A DNA stretch of 18,927 nt from Candidatus Rhabdochlamydia sp. (lineage in GTDB: Bacteria > Chlamydiota > Chlamydiia > Chlamydiales > Rhabdochlamydiaceae): positions 1 to 18,927 of the forward strand of contig JASHXO010000236.1 in NCBI GenBank assembly GCA_030043495.1. Direction: 5' to 3'. The position numbers and the translations under genes are program-made. Every line of letters starts with the position of its first letter. Positions within the stretch are counted from its first letter, which is position 1. Below, one piece after another: positions 6,518-13,692 of this stretch. Below the pieces are notes generated by a model. The model ran no database searches. It saw nothing but the letters and a program-made list of their open reading frames with translations, and had not been told where the DNA came from.

Positions 6518-8650
6518 TTAAGAAAGTTGGATTCGTCCAAGAGGCTGAATTCTAATTTCTGGCACAATCTCCTGATAAGAAACGACAGCCATATCAGGGA
6601 ATTCTCCCTCGATCAATTTTCGCACAAATCTTCTGACGTCAATTGCGGTGAGCATAACAGGGGGTTGACCTCCGACAGGGGTGGGGACAACAGTAGTGCG
6701 CATTGCATGTAAAATCAACTGCACAGAGTCAGGGTCTAAAGCCAAATAAGAACCAGCGGAAGTTTGCTTAATTGCTCCACGGACCATATCTTCGATTTCA
6801 GGATCGAGCAGATAAACGGATAGGATCGATTGACCTTGGGAATATTTGTAACTGATGTAGCGTTTTAAAGACGAGCGGACATATTCTGTCAAAAGTACAG
6901 TGTCTTTTTCTGTTTGCGCCCATTCAGCCAAGGCCTCTAAAATCGTCCGCAGATCTTTGATCGAGATTTGTTCTTGCACTAAGCGTTTAAAGATCTCCGT
7001 CAGTTTTTGCAAAGGAACAAGGCGTGTCACTTCTTTGATCAAATCAGGGAAAGATTTTTCGACGAACTCCAAAATGCCTCTGACTTCTTGAATCCCGATG
7101 AAGTCAGCGGCGTGCTGGCGATAAAAATAGGAGAGGTGAAGGATCATCACGTCAAGCGGCTTCCAAAATTTGATGCCAGCTTTTTGCAAGATTTCCTGAT
7201 ATTTATTATCGACCCAGACAGAAGGTTGGCCAATGTTGTTTTTGGTCGTCGTGAATGGAATATTATAACGGCGCAGGTTGTCAGCAGTCTCAGTTGTCAG
7301 TAGGGCATTTTCGATGATCTTTCCTCGTACGATCGGAACCTCGTTCAAATAGATCGAATATTCGTCTACCTCTAATGTAGGAGAATCTGTCCGGACGTGC
7401 ACTCCGGGAAAACGCACTCCTAAGTCCTGATAGAGGGCATGCCGCATTTTGGGGATCATATCCTCTATAAAAGTTGCGCCCTGTTTTTCTTTGCGGATTG
7501 CTCCAGATAGCAATTTGCCCACTTCGAGGATTACGGGAAGAGTCAGGGCGTATTCATCGACGCCGCCCCGGATGACGGCATGACCTTCAATGTCAGTCTC
7601 AACTTTGGCTGCCGAGATTCCAGCTTGGGCCTTGGCTGCAGATTTTTTGGAGTTATACCAAACAGTGAAACCGACGCCGAATAAAACTAAAGAGATAATG
7701 ATGAAAATGATCGAAGGGAATCCTTGAATAAAGGACATCAAGAACATCACCCCAGCAGCGAGCATGATCGCTTTGGGCTGATTGAGCAGCTGACCAGAAA
7801 TTTCTTTACCAAGATGGGAGTCTTTCTTCTCGGAAGAAACACGAGTTGTGACAATACCTGCTGTGAGCGAGATCAGCAGTGAAGGAATTTGTGCTACAAG
7901 GCCGCCACCGATGGACAGCAATGTATAGGTTCTGGCCGCCTGAAGCGCGGTCATGCCATGCATGGCCACTCCGATGATCAGACCCCCGACGATGTTGATG
8001 ACAGCGATCACGATCCCTGCGATGACATCCCCTTTAACGAATTTCATCGCACCGTCCATCGCACCGTATAACTGGCTTTCTTTGGTCAACGCCAGACGAA
8101 GGTCGCGAGCTTGGGCAGCGTCGATAATTCCGCTGCGCATGTCGGCGTCGATGCTCATCTGCTTACCAGGCATCGCATCCAAAGTGAAGCGGGCGGCGAC
8201 TTCGGCAACGCGCTCAGCACCCTTGGTCACGACGATGAATTGGACGATGGTGATGATCAAGAAAATAATACCGCCGACGACGAAATTACCTCCAACGACA
8301 AAATTTCCGAAGGCAAAGATAATATGGCCCGCATTGGCATGAAGCAGGATCTGCCGTGTCGCCGAGATTTCGATCCCTAGCCGGAAAAGCGTTGTGATCA
8401 AAAGCAGGGAAGGAAACATCGAGAGCTGCACAGCCTTGGGAATATATAAGGCCACCATCAGGAGAGCGATCGAAATGGTCATGTTGATTGCGATCAAGTT
8501 ATCGATCACACCAGGGGAAACGGGGATGATGATCATCATGATGAGCACGATGATGAACAGTGCCAAAATGATGTCGCTGGATGAGTTAATGATATTAAGC
8601 GCTTTGTCTCCCCCGAGGGCTCGAGCAAGGCGGTCCATGAAATTTTTCAT
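6518..8650 (-). CDS. sctV: Type III secretion export gate protein SctV (CdsV/LcrD/FlhA family)
   Basis: This 710-residue protein is the inner-membrane export gate of the injectisome. The N-terminal half (about 20-335) holds several hydrophobic segments. The family signature of the cytoplasmic loop follows: FVVTKGAERVAEVAARF-like sequence, then DAMPGKQMSIDADMRSG (about 155-175). The C-terminal half (from about 350) is the soluble domain that forms the nonameric ring and binds substrates and the gatekeeper, with GQPSVWV and PVILEVGKLL segments typical of the family. The length is normal and no break is seen. Its ATG overlaps the sctU stop as ATGA (8650-8647), so translation is probably coupled. 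Identity as SctV rather than flagellar FlhA rests on the neighbouring sctW and chaperone genes; no flagellar genes are in view. Confidence 0.95.
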   Translation of the reverse strand: MKNFMDRLARALGGDKALNIINSSSDIILALFIIVLIMMIIIPVSPGVIDNLIAINMTISIALLMVALYIPKAVQLSMFPSLLLITTLFRLGIEISATRQILLHANAGHIIFAFGNFVVGGNFVVGGIIFLIITIVQFIVVTKGAERVAEVAARFTLDAMPGKQMSIDADMRSGIIDAAQARDLRLALTKESQLYGAMDGAMKFVKGDVIAGIVIAVINIVGGLIIGVAMHGMTALQAARTYTLLSIGGGLVAQIPSLLISLTAGIVTTRVSSEKKDSHLGKEISGQLLNQPKAIMLAAGVMFLMSFIQGFPSIIFIIISLVLFGVGFTVWYNSKKSAAKAQAGISAAKVETDIEGHAVIRGGVDEYALTLPVILEVGKLLSGAIRKEKQGATFIEDMIPKMRHALYQDLGVRFPGVHVRTDSPTLEVDEYSIYLNEVPIVRGKIIENALLTTETADNLRRYNIPFTTTKNNIGQPSVWVDNKYQEILQKAGIKFWKPLDVMILHLSYFYRQHAADFIGIQEVRGILEFVEKSFPDLIKEVTRLVPLQKLTEIFKRLVQEQISIKDLRTILEALAEWAQTEKDTVLLTEYVRSSLKRYISYKYSQGQSILSVYLLDPEIEDMVRGAIKQTSAGSYLALDPDSVQLILHAMRTTVVPTPVGGQPPVMLTAIDVRRFVRKLIEGEFPDMAVVSYQEIVPEIRIQPLGRIQLS

Positions 8651-9720
8651 TTAAACAGCTCCAATCCCGTTGTCTCTAAAGTTTCTATTCCTTCCAACCA
8701 GCGCAAAATCTCCGCTACGGCCTGATAGGTCTCTTCAGGGATATATTCACTAATTTTCCCTTTTTCAAAAAGAGTTTGTGCCAAAGTGACGTTTCGCATG
8801 ATCGGAACTCCATTTTCTTGAGCGATCTTGATAATCAAGTCGGCAATCGTTCCTTTCCCCATCGTGACGATCTTCGGCGCCGGTTCTATCTCGACGTTGT
8901 ACTCGACGGCGACAGCGATATGGACAGGGTTGGTAATGACTGCCTTGGCGCGTTTGACCGACATCGGTCCTTCCTGATAGGCGATCTCTTGCGCTGTCTG
9001 CCGACGTTTACTCTTAATGTGAGGATCCCCTTCTGTATCTTTATATTCCTGTTTGACCTCGAATTTTTCCATCTTCATTTCTTTAGCAAAGTTTCTTTTT
9101 TGGAAAACAAGGTCAAAAACAGCAATGACTAAAAAGAAAATGCCCACGCGGATAATGACTTTGATCAGAAAGTCAGAAAAGACAAGGGCGCTTCCTTCTA
9201 CAGGCAGTGCTGCAGTAGCAATAATTTCTGGAATGCTATACCAGACGACTGAATAAATGAGTATAAGTGCGCCAGTGATCTTGAAAATAGATTTCAGAAG
9301 CTCGAACAGTGTTTTGAACTTAAAGAGATTTTTTATGTTCGTCACAGGATTTAGGCGTTTGATGTCCGGTTTCATCGCCTCAACAGAAAACAGGGGGCCG
9401 ACGATGAGAAAGTTGGTCAGAACTCCAATGCACGCCGTCAGCACCAGGATCGGCATGCTCGTATTGAAAATCACCTGGATCGCTTGGGAAAAAATGCCGG
9501 GCGCGCGATTTTGCAAATCGATATTGGTGCCCGAAAGCTTGAACATAGTAATGATGTAAGAGGCCAGGGCTTCAAAAAGATACCCTGCGCTAATAATCGT
9601 GGTGGCGATCGAAACAATAAAAGTAAACGCGGAAGGAAAATCTTGAGACTTGGCGACTTGCCCCTTTTTGCGTGCGTCGCGCAGCTTTTTCGGGGTCGCC
9701 TTTTCTGTTTTTTCGGCCAT
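8647..9720 (-). CDS. sctU: Type III secretion switch protein SctU (CdsU/YscU/FlhB family)
   Basis: The 357-residue protein is the substrate-specificity switch of the export apparatus. It opens with the family signature EKTEKATPKKLRDARKKGQV (3-22), followed by four hydrophobic segments (about 30-60, 85-112, 145-172, 183-208) and a soluble C-terminal domain. This domain normally autocleaves between Asn and Pro of an NPTH loop. Here the loop reads N264-P265-V266-H267, so the cleavage pair and His are kept but Thr is replaced by Val (codon GTC at 8925-8923). It heads the operon sctU-sctV-sctW-scc1-malQ, with a promoter about 50-75 bp upstream and a 4-bp overlap with sctV. The start ATG at 9720 gives the full family N-terminus; an AGGA lies upstream of it. 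Confidence 0.95.
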   Translation of the reverse strand: MAEKTEKATPKKLRDARKKGQVAKSQDFPSAFTFIVSIATTIISAGYLFEALASYIITMFKLSGTNIDLQNRAPGIFSQAIQVIFNTSMPILVLTACIGVLTNFLIVGPLFSVEAMKPDIKRLNPVTNIKNLFKFKTLFELLKSIFKITGALILIYSVVWYSIPEIIATAALPVEGSALVFSDFLIKVIIRVGIFFLVIAVFDLVFQKRNFAKEMKMEKFEVKQEYKDTEGDPHIKSKRRQTAQEIAYQEGPMSVKRAKAVITNPVHIAVAVEYNVEIEPAPKIVTMGKGTIADLIIKIAQENGVPIMRNVTLAQTLFEKGKISEYIPEETYQAVAEILRWLEGIETLETTGLELFK

Positions 9721-9766
9721 GAACTAAGTCCTAAGCGTGGGTATCTGGATTCCCAAGGCACATTGC

Positions 9767-9795
9767 AATCTATAGGAGAAGTTCTCTTAGGTCAA
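9767..9795 (-). promoter_or_regulatory. Likely promoter of the sctU operon, with embedded palindrome
   Basis: Minus strand: TTGACC (9795-9790), 17-nt spacer, TAGATT (9772-9767); predicted start near 9760, leader about 40 nt. The spacer contains the palindrome GAGAACTTCTC (9786-9776), positioned where a repressor or other regulator could act. The same 11-mer recurs upstream of ychF (13579-13589). Confidence 0.5.
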
Positions 9796-9818
9796 GCAAA
9801 ATCAGAAAAGGAGAGCAA

Positions 9819-9877
9819 GGACAGGGGAAATGAGAGATTTTTTTAATCTTAATAAAATTCGCTCAATTCCCCTGTCC
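9819..9877 (-). repeat. 16-bp inverted repeat after the site-2 protease gene (possible terminator)
   Basis: GGACAGGGGAAATGAG (9819-9834) pairs with CTCAATTCCCCTGTCC (9862-9877) with one mismatch around a 27-nt loop that itself contains a small AGATT/AATCT hairpin. It begins 13 bp past the minus-strand stop of the protease gene and precedes the sctU promoter. No clean T-run follows the stem, so it is either an atypical terminator or another small palindromic repeat. No target duplication is seen. Confidence 0.5.
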
Positions 9878-9890
9878 ACTTATATCGGGT

Positions 9891-11030
9891 TTAAAATGGT
9901 CTTCCGCCTTCGAGTTCTAGCTTGATTGAAATGAGTTTGAAAAGATCCTGGGCTGTCAAAACTCCGACGAGCCGTTTTCCCTTAACAACTAGAAGAATCG
10001 GCACTTCGGTTTGATTGAGGAGATCGAGCGCTTGCAAGGCACTGGTTTCAGGAGATACTGTTTTAAACTCAGAGGCTGGCACCATGACTTCTTTGACAAG
10101 CAGTTTTTTCCAATTTTCAGGAGGAGTAAGCTTGACCTCTCTTAAACTGACATACCCGATCAAGTTTTCATTTTCCGTGACCGGATAGAGATGATGATAG
10201 GAGTGATAAACATATTGATCGACGAATTCCTGGATGGAGATATCTGGAGGAACGCTGATCGGTTTCTGCGTCATGAATTTTTGAACTTTTTCGCCATGGA
10301 GCTCTCGAGAAATGTAATGCTGGGAGCGCGACATCGCTGCTGCTCTTTGCAGGAACAAGCCAAGAATGACAAGCCAAACTCCGGCAATGAAATTTCCAGT
10401 AATTAGCGAAAAGATGCCTAAAAAAATTAAAATCATGCCAAATCCCGAACCTATCTGCGAGGCAACTTTAGTTGCCCAGGCAGAGTCTTTTTTGATCCAC
10501 CATAAGATGGAACGGAAGATACGCCCTCCATCCAAGGGAAATGCGGGGATCAAATTGAAGATGGCCAAGATGATATTGATCAGAGCTAAATATCCTGTGA
10601 CAGCAATGATTGGGATAGGCCAAAAAGAGTGTTGGCCTAAGATCGTCAAAAGATACAAGATTCCTGCGAGAATAACGCTGACAATGGGCCCAGCAATTGC
10701 CATCAGAAATTCCACTTTCGGCGTTTGGGGTTCTTTTTTGATTTCGGCGACGCCCCCAAAAATAAACAACGTAATTTGCGAAATGGGCAACTTATAATGT
10801 TTGGCGACCATCGCATGGCCCAGCTCATGGAGGATAATACACACAAACAGCCCGATCATTCCAGCAACTCCCATGATCCAGTATGTCCCTACAGAAAGGT
10901 TGGGATAATAATGGGGGAAGTAACCCGCAGCAAGTGACCAGGCGAGCAAGATGGCGATCAAAAACCAACTGAAATCAATGCCGATTTTGATCCCTGCCAC
11001 TGTGAGAAAATTAAACCGTCTGCCGAACAT
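9891..11030 (-). CDS. Site-2 protease family zinc metallopeptidase (M50) with CBS domains
   Basis: This 379-residue integral membrane protein has the M50/SpoIVFB-like architecture. Hydrophobic segments occur around 15-35, 50-70, 108-130, 138-160 and 190-225. The zinc motif HELGH is at 68-72 (E69 catalytic) and the third ligand region NLIPAFPLDGGRIF at 159-172 (D167). Two CBS domains follow (about 245-310 and 315-375), which in related proteases bind nucleotides or sense energy state. Such enzymes cut transmembrane substrates inside the membrane, often anti-sigma factors or signal-peptide remnants; the substrate here is unknown. The start at 11030 has an AGAAGG ribosome binding site very close to the ATG. 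The gene lies between the methyltransferase and sctU genes, where Chlamydia has no such gene as I recall. A MITE sits 87 bp upstream. Confidence 0.9.
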   Translation of the reverse strand: MFGRRFNFLTVAGIKIGIDFSWFLIAILLAWSLAAGYFPHYYPNLSVGTYWIMGVAGMIGLFVCIILHELGHAMVAKHYKLPISQITLFIFGGVAEIKKEPQTPKVEFLMAIAGPIVSVILAGILYLLTILGQHSFWPIPIIAVTGYLALINIILAIFNLIPAFPLDGGRIFRSILWWIKKDSAWATKVASQIGSGFGMILIFLGIFSLITGNFIAGVWLVILGLFLQRAAAMSRSQHYISRELHGEKVQKFMTQKPISVPPDISIQEFVDQYVYHSYHHLYPVTENENLIGYVSLREVKLTPPENWKKLLVKEVMVPASEFKTVSPETSALQALDLLNQTEVPILLVVKGKRLVGVLTAQDLFKLISIKLELEGGRPF

Positions 11031-11109
11031 ACCCTTCTAGTTTTATGTGCAGTTAATTTTAGCGTGTAACAGATCACCATGAGGAGGGCAAGAAAAAAGA
11101 AGTCAACCC

Positions 11110-11262
11110 TAAAGAGACGCGAGTTTAACGTAAGGCGTCTATGAAAAGGCTCATCTTTTCACATCTTTTTCAGAAAAAACTGCTCGAAGATAGCCCTTTA
11201 TACCAATCCTTGAAAATCTGAGCCTTTTCATGGACGCCTTACGTTAAACTCGCGTTAAAGAG
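11110..11262. mobile_element. MITE: 37-bp terminal inverted repeats with 7-bp target duplication
   Basis: The arms at 11117-11153 and 11219-11255 are inverted copies with a single mismatch (36 of 37). They are bordered by the direct repeat TAAAGAG (11110-11116 and 11256-11262), an excellent target-site duplication. The element is 139 bp and non-coding, so it must have been moved by a transposase in trans. It lies in the gap between the methyltransferase stop (13 bp away) and the site-2 protease start. A transcript through it would fold into a very long hairpin that could end or destabilise read-through RNA. Confidence 0.88.
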
Positions 11263-11274
11263 GTTGCAATTTTT

Positions 11275-12396
11275 CTAATTTTTTATTTGATAAAGACAGA
11301 CATTGAGACCGCCGTGGTGAAGAGGCCATTCTGACATGACAGAGCAACGGGTAGCTTTGACTAAATGAAATGAAGAAGTGAGCAGATGGGCCCAAGGGGT
11401 TGCCGGGCATTGGTGACGCAAAAATTGGCCAAGATCCTGATAGATCTGAGTAGGAGCATGCATTCGTTTTCCAAAGGGAGGATCGGTAACGACAAGTGTA
11501 GGTGAGCGAGGCAATGTCAATTTGGAGATGGGGCTGTGGAGGAGGAGGACTTCCTTCTCAAAACCTGTTTTATATAAGTGTTCGCGGCATAAGATAATGG
11601 CTTTGGCATCGCCATCGGCGCCGATAATGTTGCGCAAAGACACTGGCCGCTTTTTTTGATCCCAATGATTCTTAAACTCTTCCCATTCATTCGCTTTAAA
11701 GTTGGGCAAATGGAAAAAACCCCATTTCTTGCGAAAATATCCTGCAGGAGTTTGTGTGGCTATGCTTGCGGCCTCGATGAGGAAGGTTCCGGATCCACAA
11801 AATGGATCACAGAGGATTTCTCGTCCAGAATAGCCTGCCCGCAACAAGATCGCTGCAGCAAGTGTTTCTGGAAGGCCGGCATCGACATTTCCTTCTTTCC
11901 ACCCGCGTTTGTAAAGGGGTGCACCCGAGGTGTCCAAACTGATTGTGGCGCGGTTTTTGTGAATGAAAACGTTGAGCTGGACATCGGGGTTTTTCACATC
12001 GACCGAAGGCCGGGCCCCTTTTTTTTCGCGGACAACATCGCAAATGGCATCTTTGAGGAGCTGGGCACCATATAAAGAATGGCGGATTTGCGGATGGTGG
12101 ATATTAGCATCAATGGCGATCGTTTTCGTTTCATCGAGATAATCTAGCCAAGGAATTTTTTTTGCCTCATTGTATAACGTTTCCGTGTCGGGACAGGCAA
12201 ATTGAGCTAGTGGTAACAATACCCGAGTGGCAAGACGGCTGAGATAATTTGTTGTATAGATATTTTCGATCGTGTTAGGAACCCAAACCCCGCGAAAGTC
12301 TAATTTCAAATCGACAAGGCCTACACTTTTGAGCTCTTCGATCAAAAGCGTTTCGAGATGGTCAGCGCAGCTGATAAATAGATGTGGTGGTTTCAT
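11275..12396 (-). CDS. RlmL-like THUMP-domain RNA methyltransferase
   Basis: The 373-residue protein resembles the methyltransferase half of RlmL, which makes N2-methylguanine in 23S rRNA (G2445 in E. coli). Residues about 40-155 have the ferredoxin-like/THUMP layout, ending in SLDTSGAPLYKRGWK (153-167), a hallmark of this group. The SAM-binding motif DPFCGSGTFLIEAA is at 197-210 and the catalytic TDPPFGKRM at 304-312 (N/D-PP-F/Y type). It is much shorter than E. coli RlmL (about 700 residues), lacking the second methyltransferase domain (RlmK). Such single-domain forms are common outside enterobacteria. The exact target nucleotide is inferred. Its ATG is 2 bp after the ychF stop, so the two genes are co-transcribed and probably translationally coupled. 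Confidence 0.88.
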   Translation of the reverse strand: MKPPHLFISCADHLETLLIEELKSVGLVDLKLDFRGVWVPNTIENIYTTNYLSRLATRVLLPLAQFACPDTETLYNEAKKIPWLDYLDETKTIAIDANIHHPQIRHSLYGAQLLKDAICDVVREKKGARPSVDVKNPDVQLNVFIHKNRATISLDTSGAPLYKRGWKEGNVDAGLPETLAAAILLRAGYSGREILCDPFCGSGTFLIEAASIATQTPAGYFRKKWGFFHLPNFKANEWEEFKNHWDQKKRPVSLRNIIGADGDAKAIILCREHLYKTGFEKEVLLLHSPISKLTLPRSPTLVVTDPPFGKRMHAPTQIYQDLGQFLRHQCPATPWAHLLTSSFHLVKATRCSVMSEWPLHHGGLNVCLYQIKN

Positions 12397-12398
12397 AA

Positions 12399-13493
12399 TT
12401 AATTGTGCAAAAATTCGATGACGTCGCCGTCTTGGACAACATAGTCTTTGCCTTCAGGGCGCAATTTTCCCGCATCGCGAGCACCAGCGCGGCCATGGCA
12501 AGACACTATATCCCCGTAAGAAATGACTTCGGCCCGGATAAAGCCTTTTTGGAGATCAGTGTGGATTTTGCCAGCTGCTTCAGGAGCTTTGGTGCCGCGG
12601 CGAATCGTCCATGCCCGCGTCTCTATTTCCCCAGTTGTAAGATAAGAGATGAGATCGAGGATGTCATAGGCTGCTTTGATCAAACGGTTCAGGCCAGTTT
12701 CTTCCAATCCCAATGATTTCAAGAATTCAACAGCTTCTTCATCGCTAAACTGCGCGACCTCTTCTTCAAGTTTAGCACAGATGGGGACGACACGATTACC
12801 TTCTAGCGCAGCGTATTCTCGGACTTTTTGTACAAACTCATTTTCCATGGAAGGTAATGAGCTTTCCGAAACGTTGCAAGCGTAGAGCACTTTTTTGTCC
12901 GTCAAGAATGGGTAGTCTTGAATGAATTCTCTTTCTTCGTCAGTGAGAGTAAGTGTTCGCAAAGGTTTATTTTGATTGAGATGGGCAATGGCTTTTCGCA
13001 GCGTTTCGACAATAGGGACGAATTCTTTTTTTCCTTTCATTTGCTTTTCAAGACGGGACACGATATTTTCAGCCATTTGAAGATCGGATAAGACGAGCTC
13101 CAAGTTGATCACTTCGATATCGGCGATGGGATCCACTTTGCCAGCGACATGGATCACATCGTCATTTTCAAAACAACGCACAACGTGTACAATGGCATCC
13201 GTTTCACGGATGTTGGCCAGAAATTGATTCCCCAGTCCTTCTCCTTCAGATGCTCCTTTGACAAGGCCAGCGATATCGACAAATGTGATTGTGGCCGGAA
13301 TAATCTTTTGACTTTTCGAAATTTTGGAAAGGACAGCCAAGCGGGGATCGGGGACATCGACTATCCCTACATTAGGATCGATGGTGCAAAAAGGATAGTT
13401 GGCAGCTTGGGCTGCTTTTTTAGTCAGCGCATTAAAAAGAGTTGATTTTCCGACATTAGGAAGTCCGACAATGCCGCACGAAAGTCCAGCCAT
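12399..13493 (-). CDS. ychF: Redox/ribosome-associated ATPase YchF (OLA1 family)
   Basis: This 364-residue protein is a full-length YchF. The P-loop GLPNVGKST is at 10-18, [10 protein letters not shown] (G3) at 73-82 and NQFLANIRE at 89-97. A coiled-coil insertion lies around 130-200, and the C-terminal TGS domain runs from about 280, including [17 protein letters not shown] and the final [17 protein letters not shown]. YchF proteins prefer ATP over GTP and associate with ribosomes, with a role in translation and stress response. It is the first gene of the minus-strand run and is divergent from the PP2C gene across 199 bp. In Chlamydia it is the neighbour of cdsU. The start at 13493 gives the canonical N-terminus, though no clear ribosome binding site precedes it. 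Confidence 0.95.
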   Translation of the reverse strand: MAGLSCGIVGLPNVGKSTLFNALTKKAAQAANYPFCTIDPNVGIVDVPDPRLAVLSKISKSQKIIPATITFVDIAGLVKGASEGEGLGNQFLANIRETDAIVHVVRCFENDDVIHVAGKVDPIADIEVINLELVLSDLQMAENIVSRLEKQMKGKKEFVPIVETLRKAIAHLNQNKPLRTLTLTDEEREFIQDYPFLTDKKVLYACNVSESSLPSMENEFVQKVREYAALEGNRVVPICAKLEEEVAQFSDEEAVEFLKSLGLEETGLNRLIKAAYDILDLISYLTTGEIETRAWTIRRGTKAPEAAGKIHTDLQKGFIRAEVISYGDIVSCHGRAGARDAGKLRPEGKDYVVQDGDVIEFLHN

Positions 13494-13578
13494 GATATTT
13501 ACTTTTTGATTAATTTAGAGAACGTCCTTAGGCAAAAGGATAGGCCACAGCAGCGCAAAATGGCAAGTCAAAAGCTTA

Positions 13579-13589
13579 GAGAAGTTCTC
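13579..13589. promoter_or_regulatory. Palindrome GAGAAGTTCTC upstream of ychF
   Basis: This 11-bp near-palindrome is identical to the one inside the sctU promoter (9776-9786). It lies about 90 bp upstream of ychF and about 105 bp upstream of the divergent PP2C gene. A related GAGAACGTCCTTAGG occurs at 13518-13532, and the sctU copy is likewise followed by TTAGG. A shared operator is possible, but chance is not excluded. Confidence 0.3.
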
Positions 13590-13635
13590 AGGCTACATTA
13601 AAATATTTATCAACAAATAAAAAAAATAATTTTTC

Positions 13636-13664
13636 TAGAACAAGATAGATGTTTTTAATATAAT
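13636..13664 (+). promoter_or_regulatory. Likely promoter of the PP2C gene
   Basis: A perfect TATAAT (13659-13664) lies 17 nt after TAGAAC (13636-13641). The -35 is weak. The predicted start near 13671 leaves a leader of about 22 nt, and an AGGG (13681-13684) 8 nt before the ATG could act as ribosome binding site. Confidence 0.45.
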
Positions 13665-13692
13665 GTTCTGTTAAACAAATAGGGTATTTGAT

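Noticed and set aside
8320..8360. Apparent tandem repeat FVVGGNFVVGG in SctV
   Set aside because: This is the normal sequence of the SctV/FlhA family at this position, not a recent duplication.
6796..8654. Several plus-strand ORFs of 60-129 codons opposite sctV
   Set aside because: They are shadows of the sctV reading frame with no start signals or recognisable sequence.
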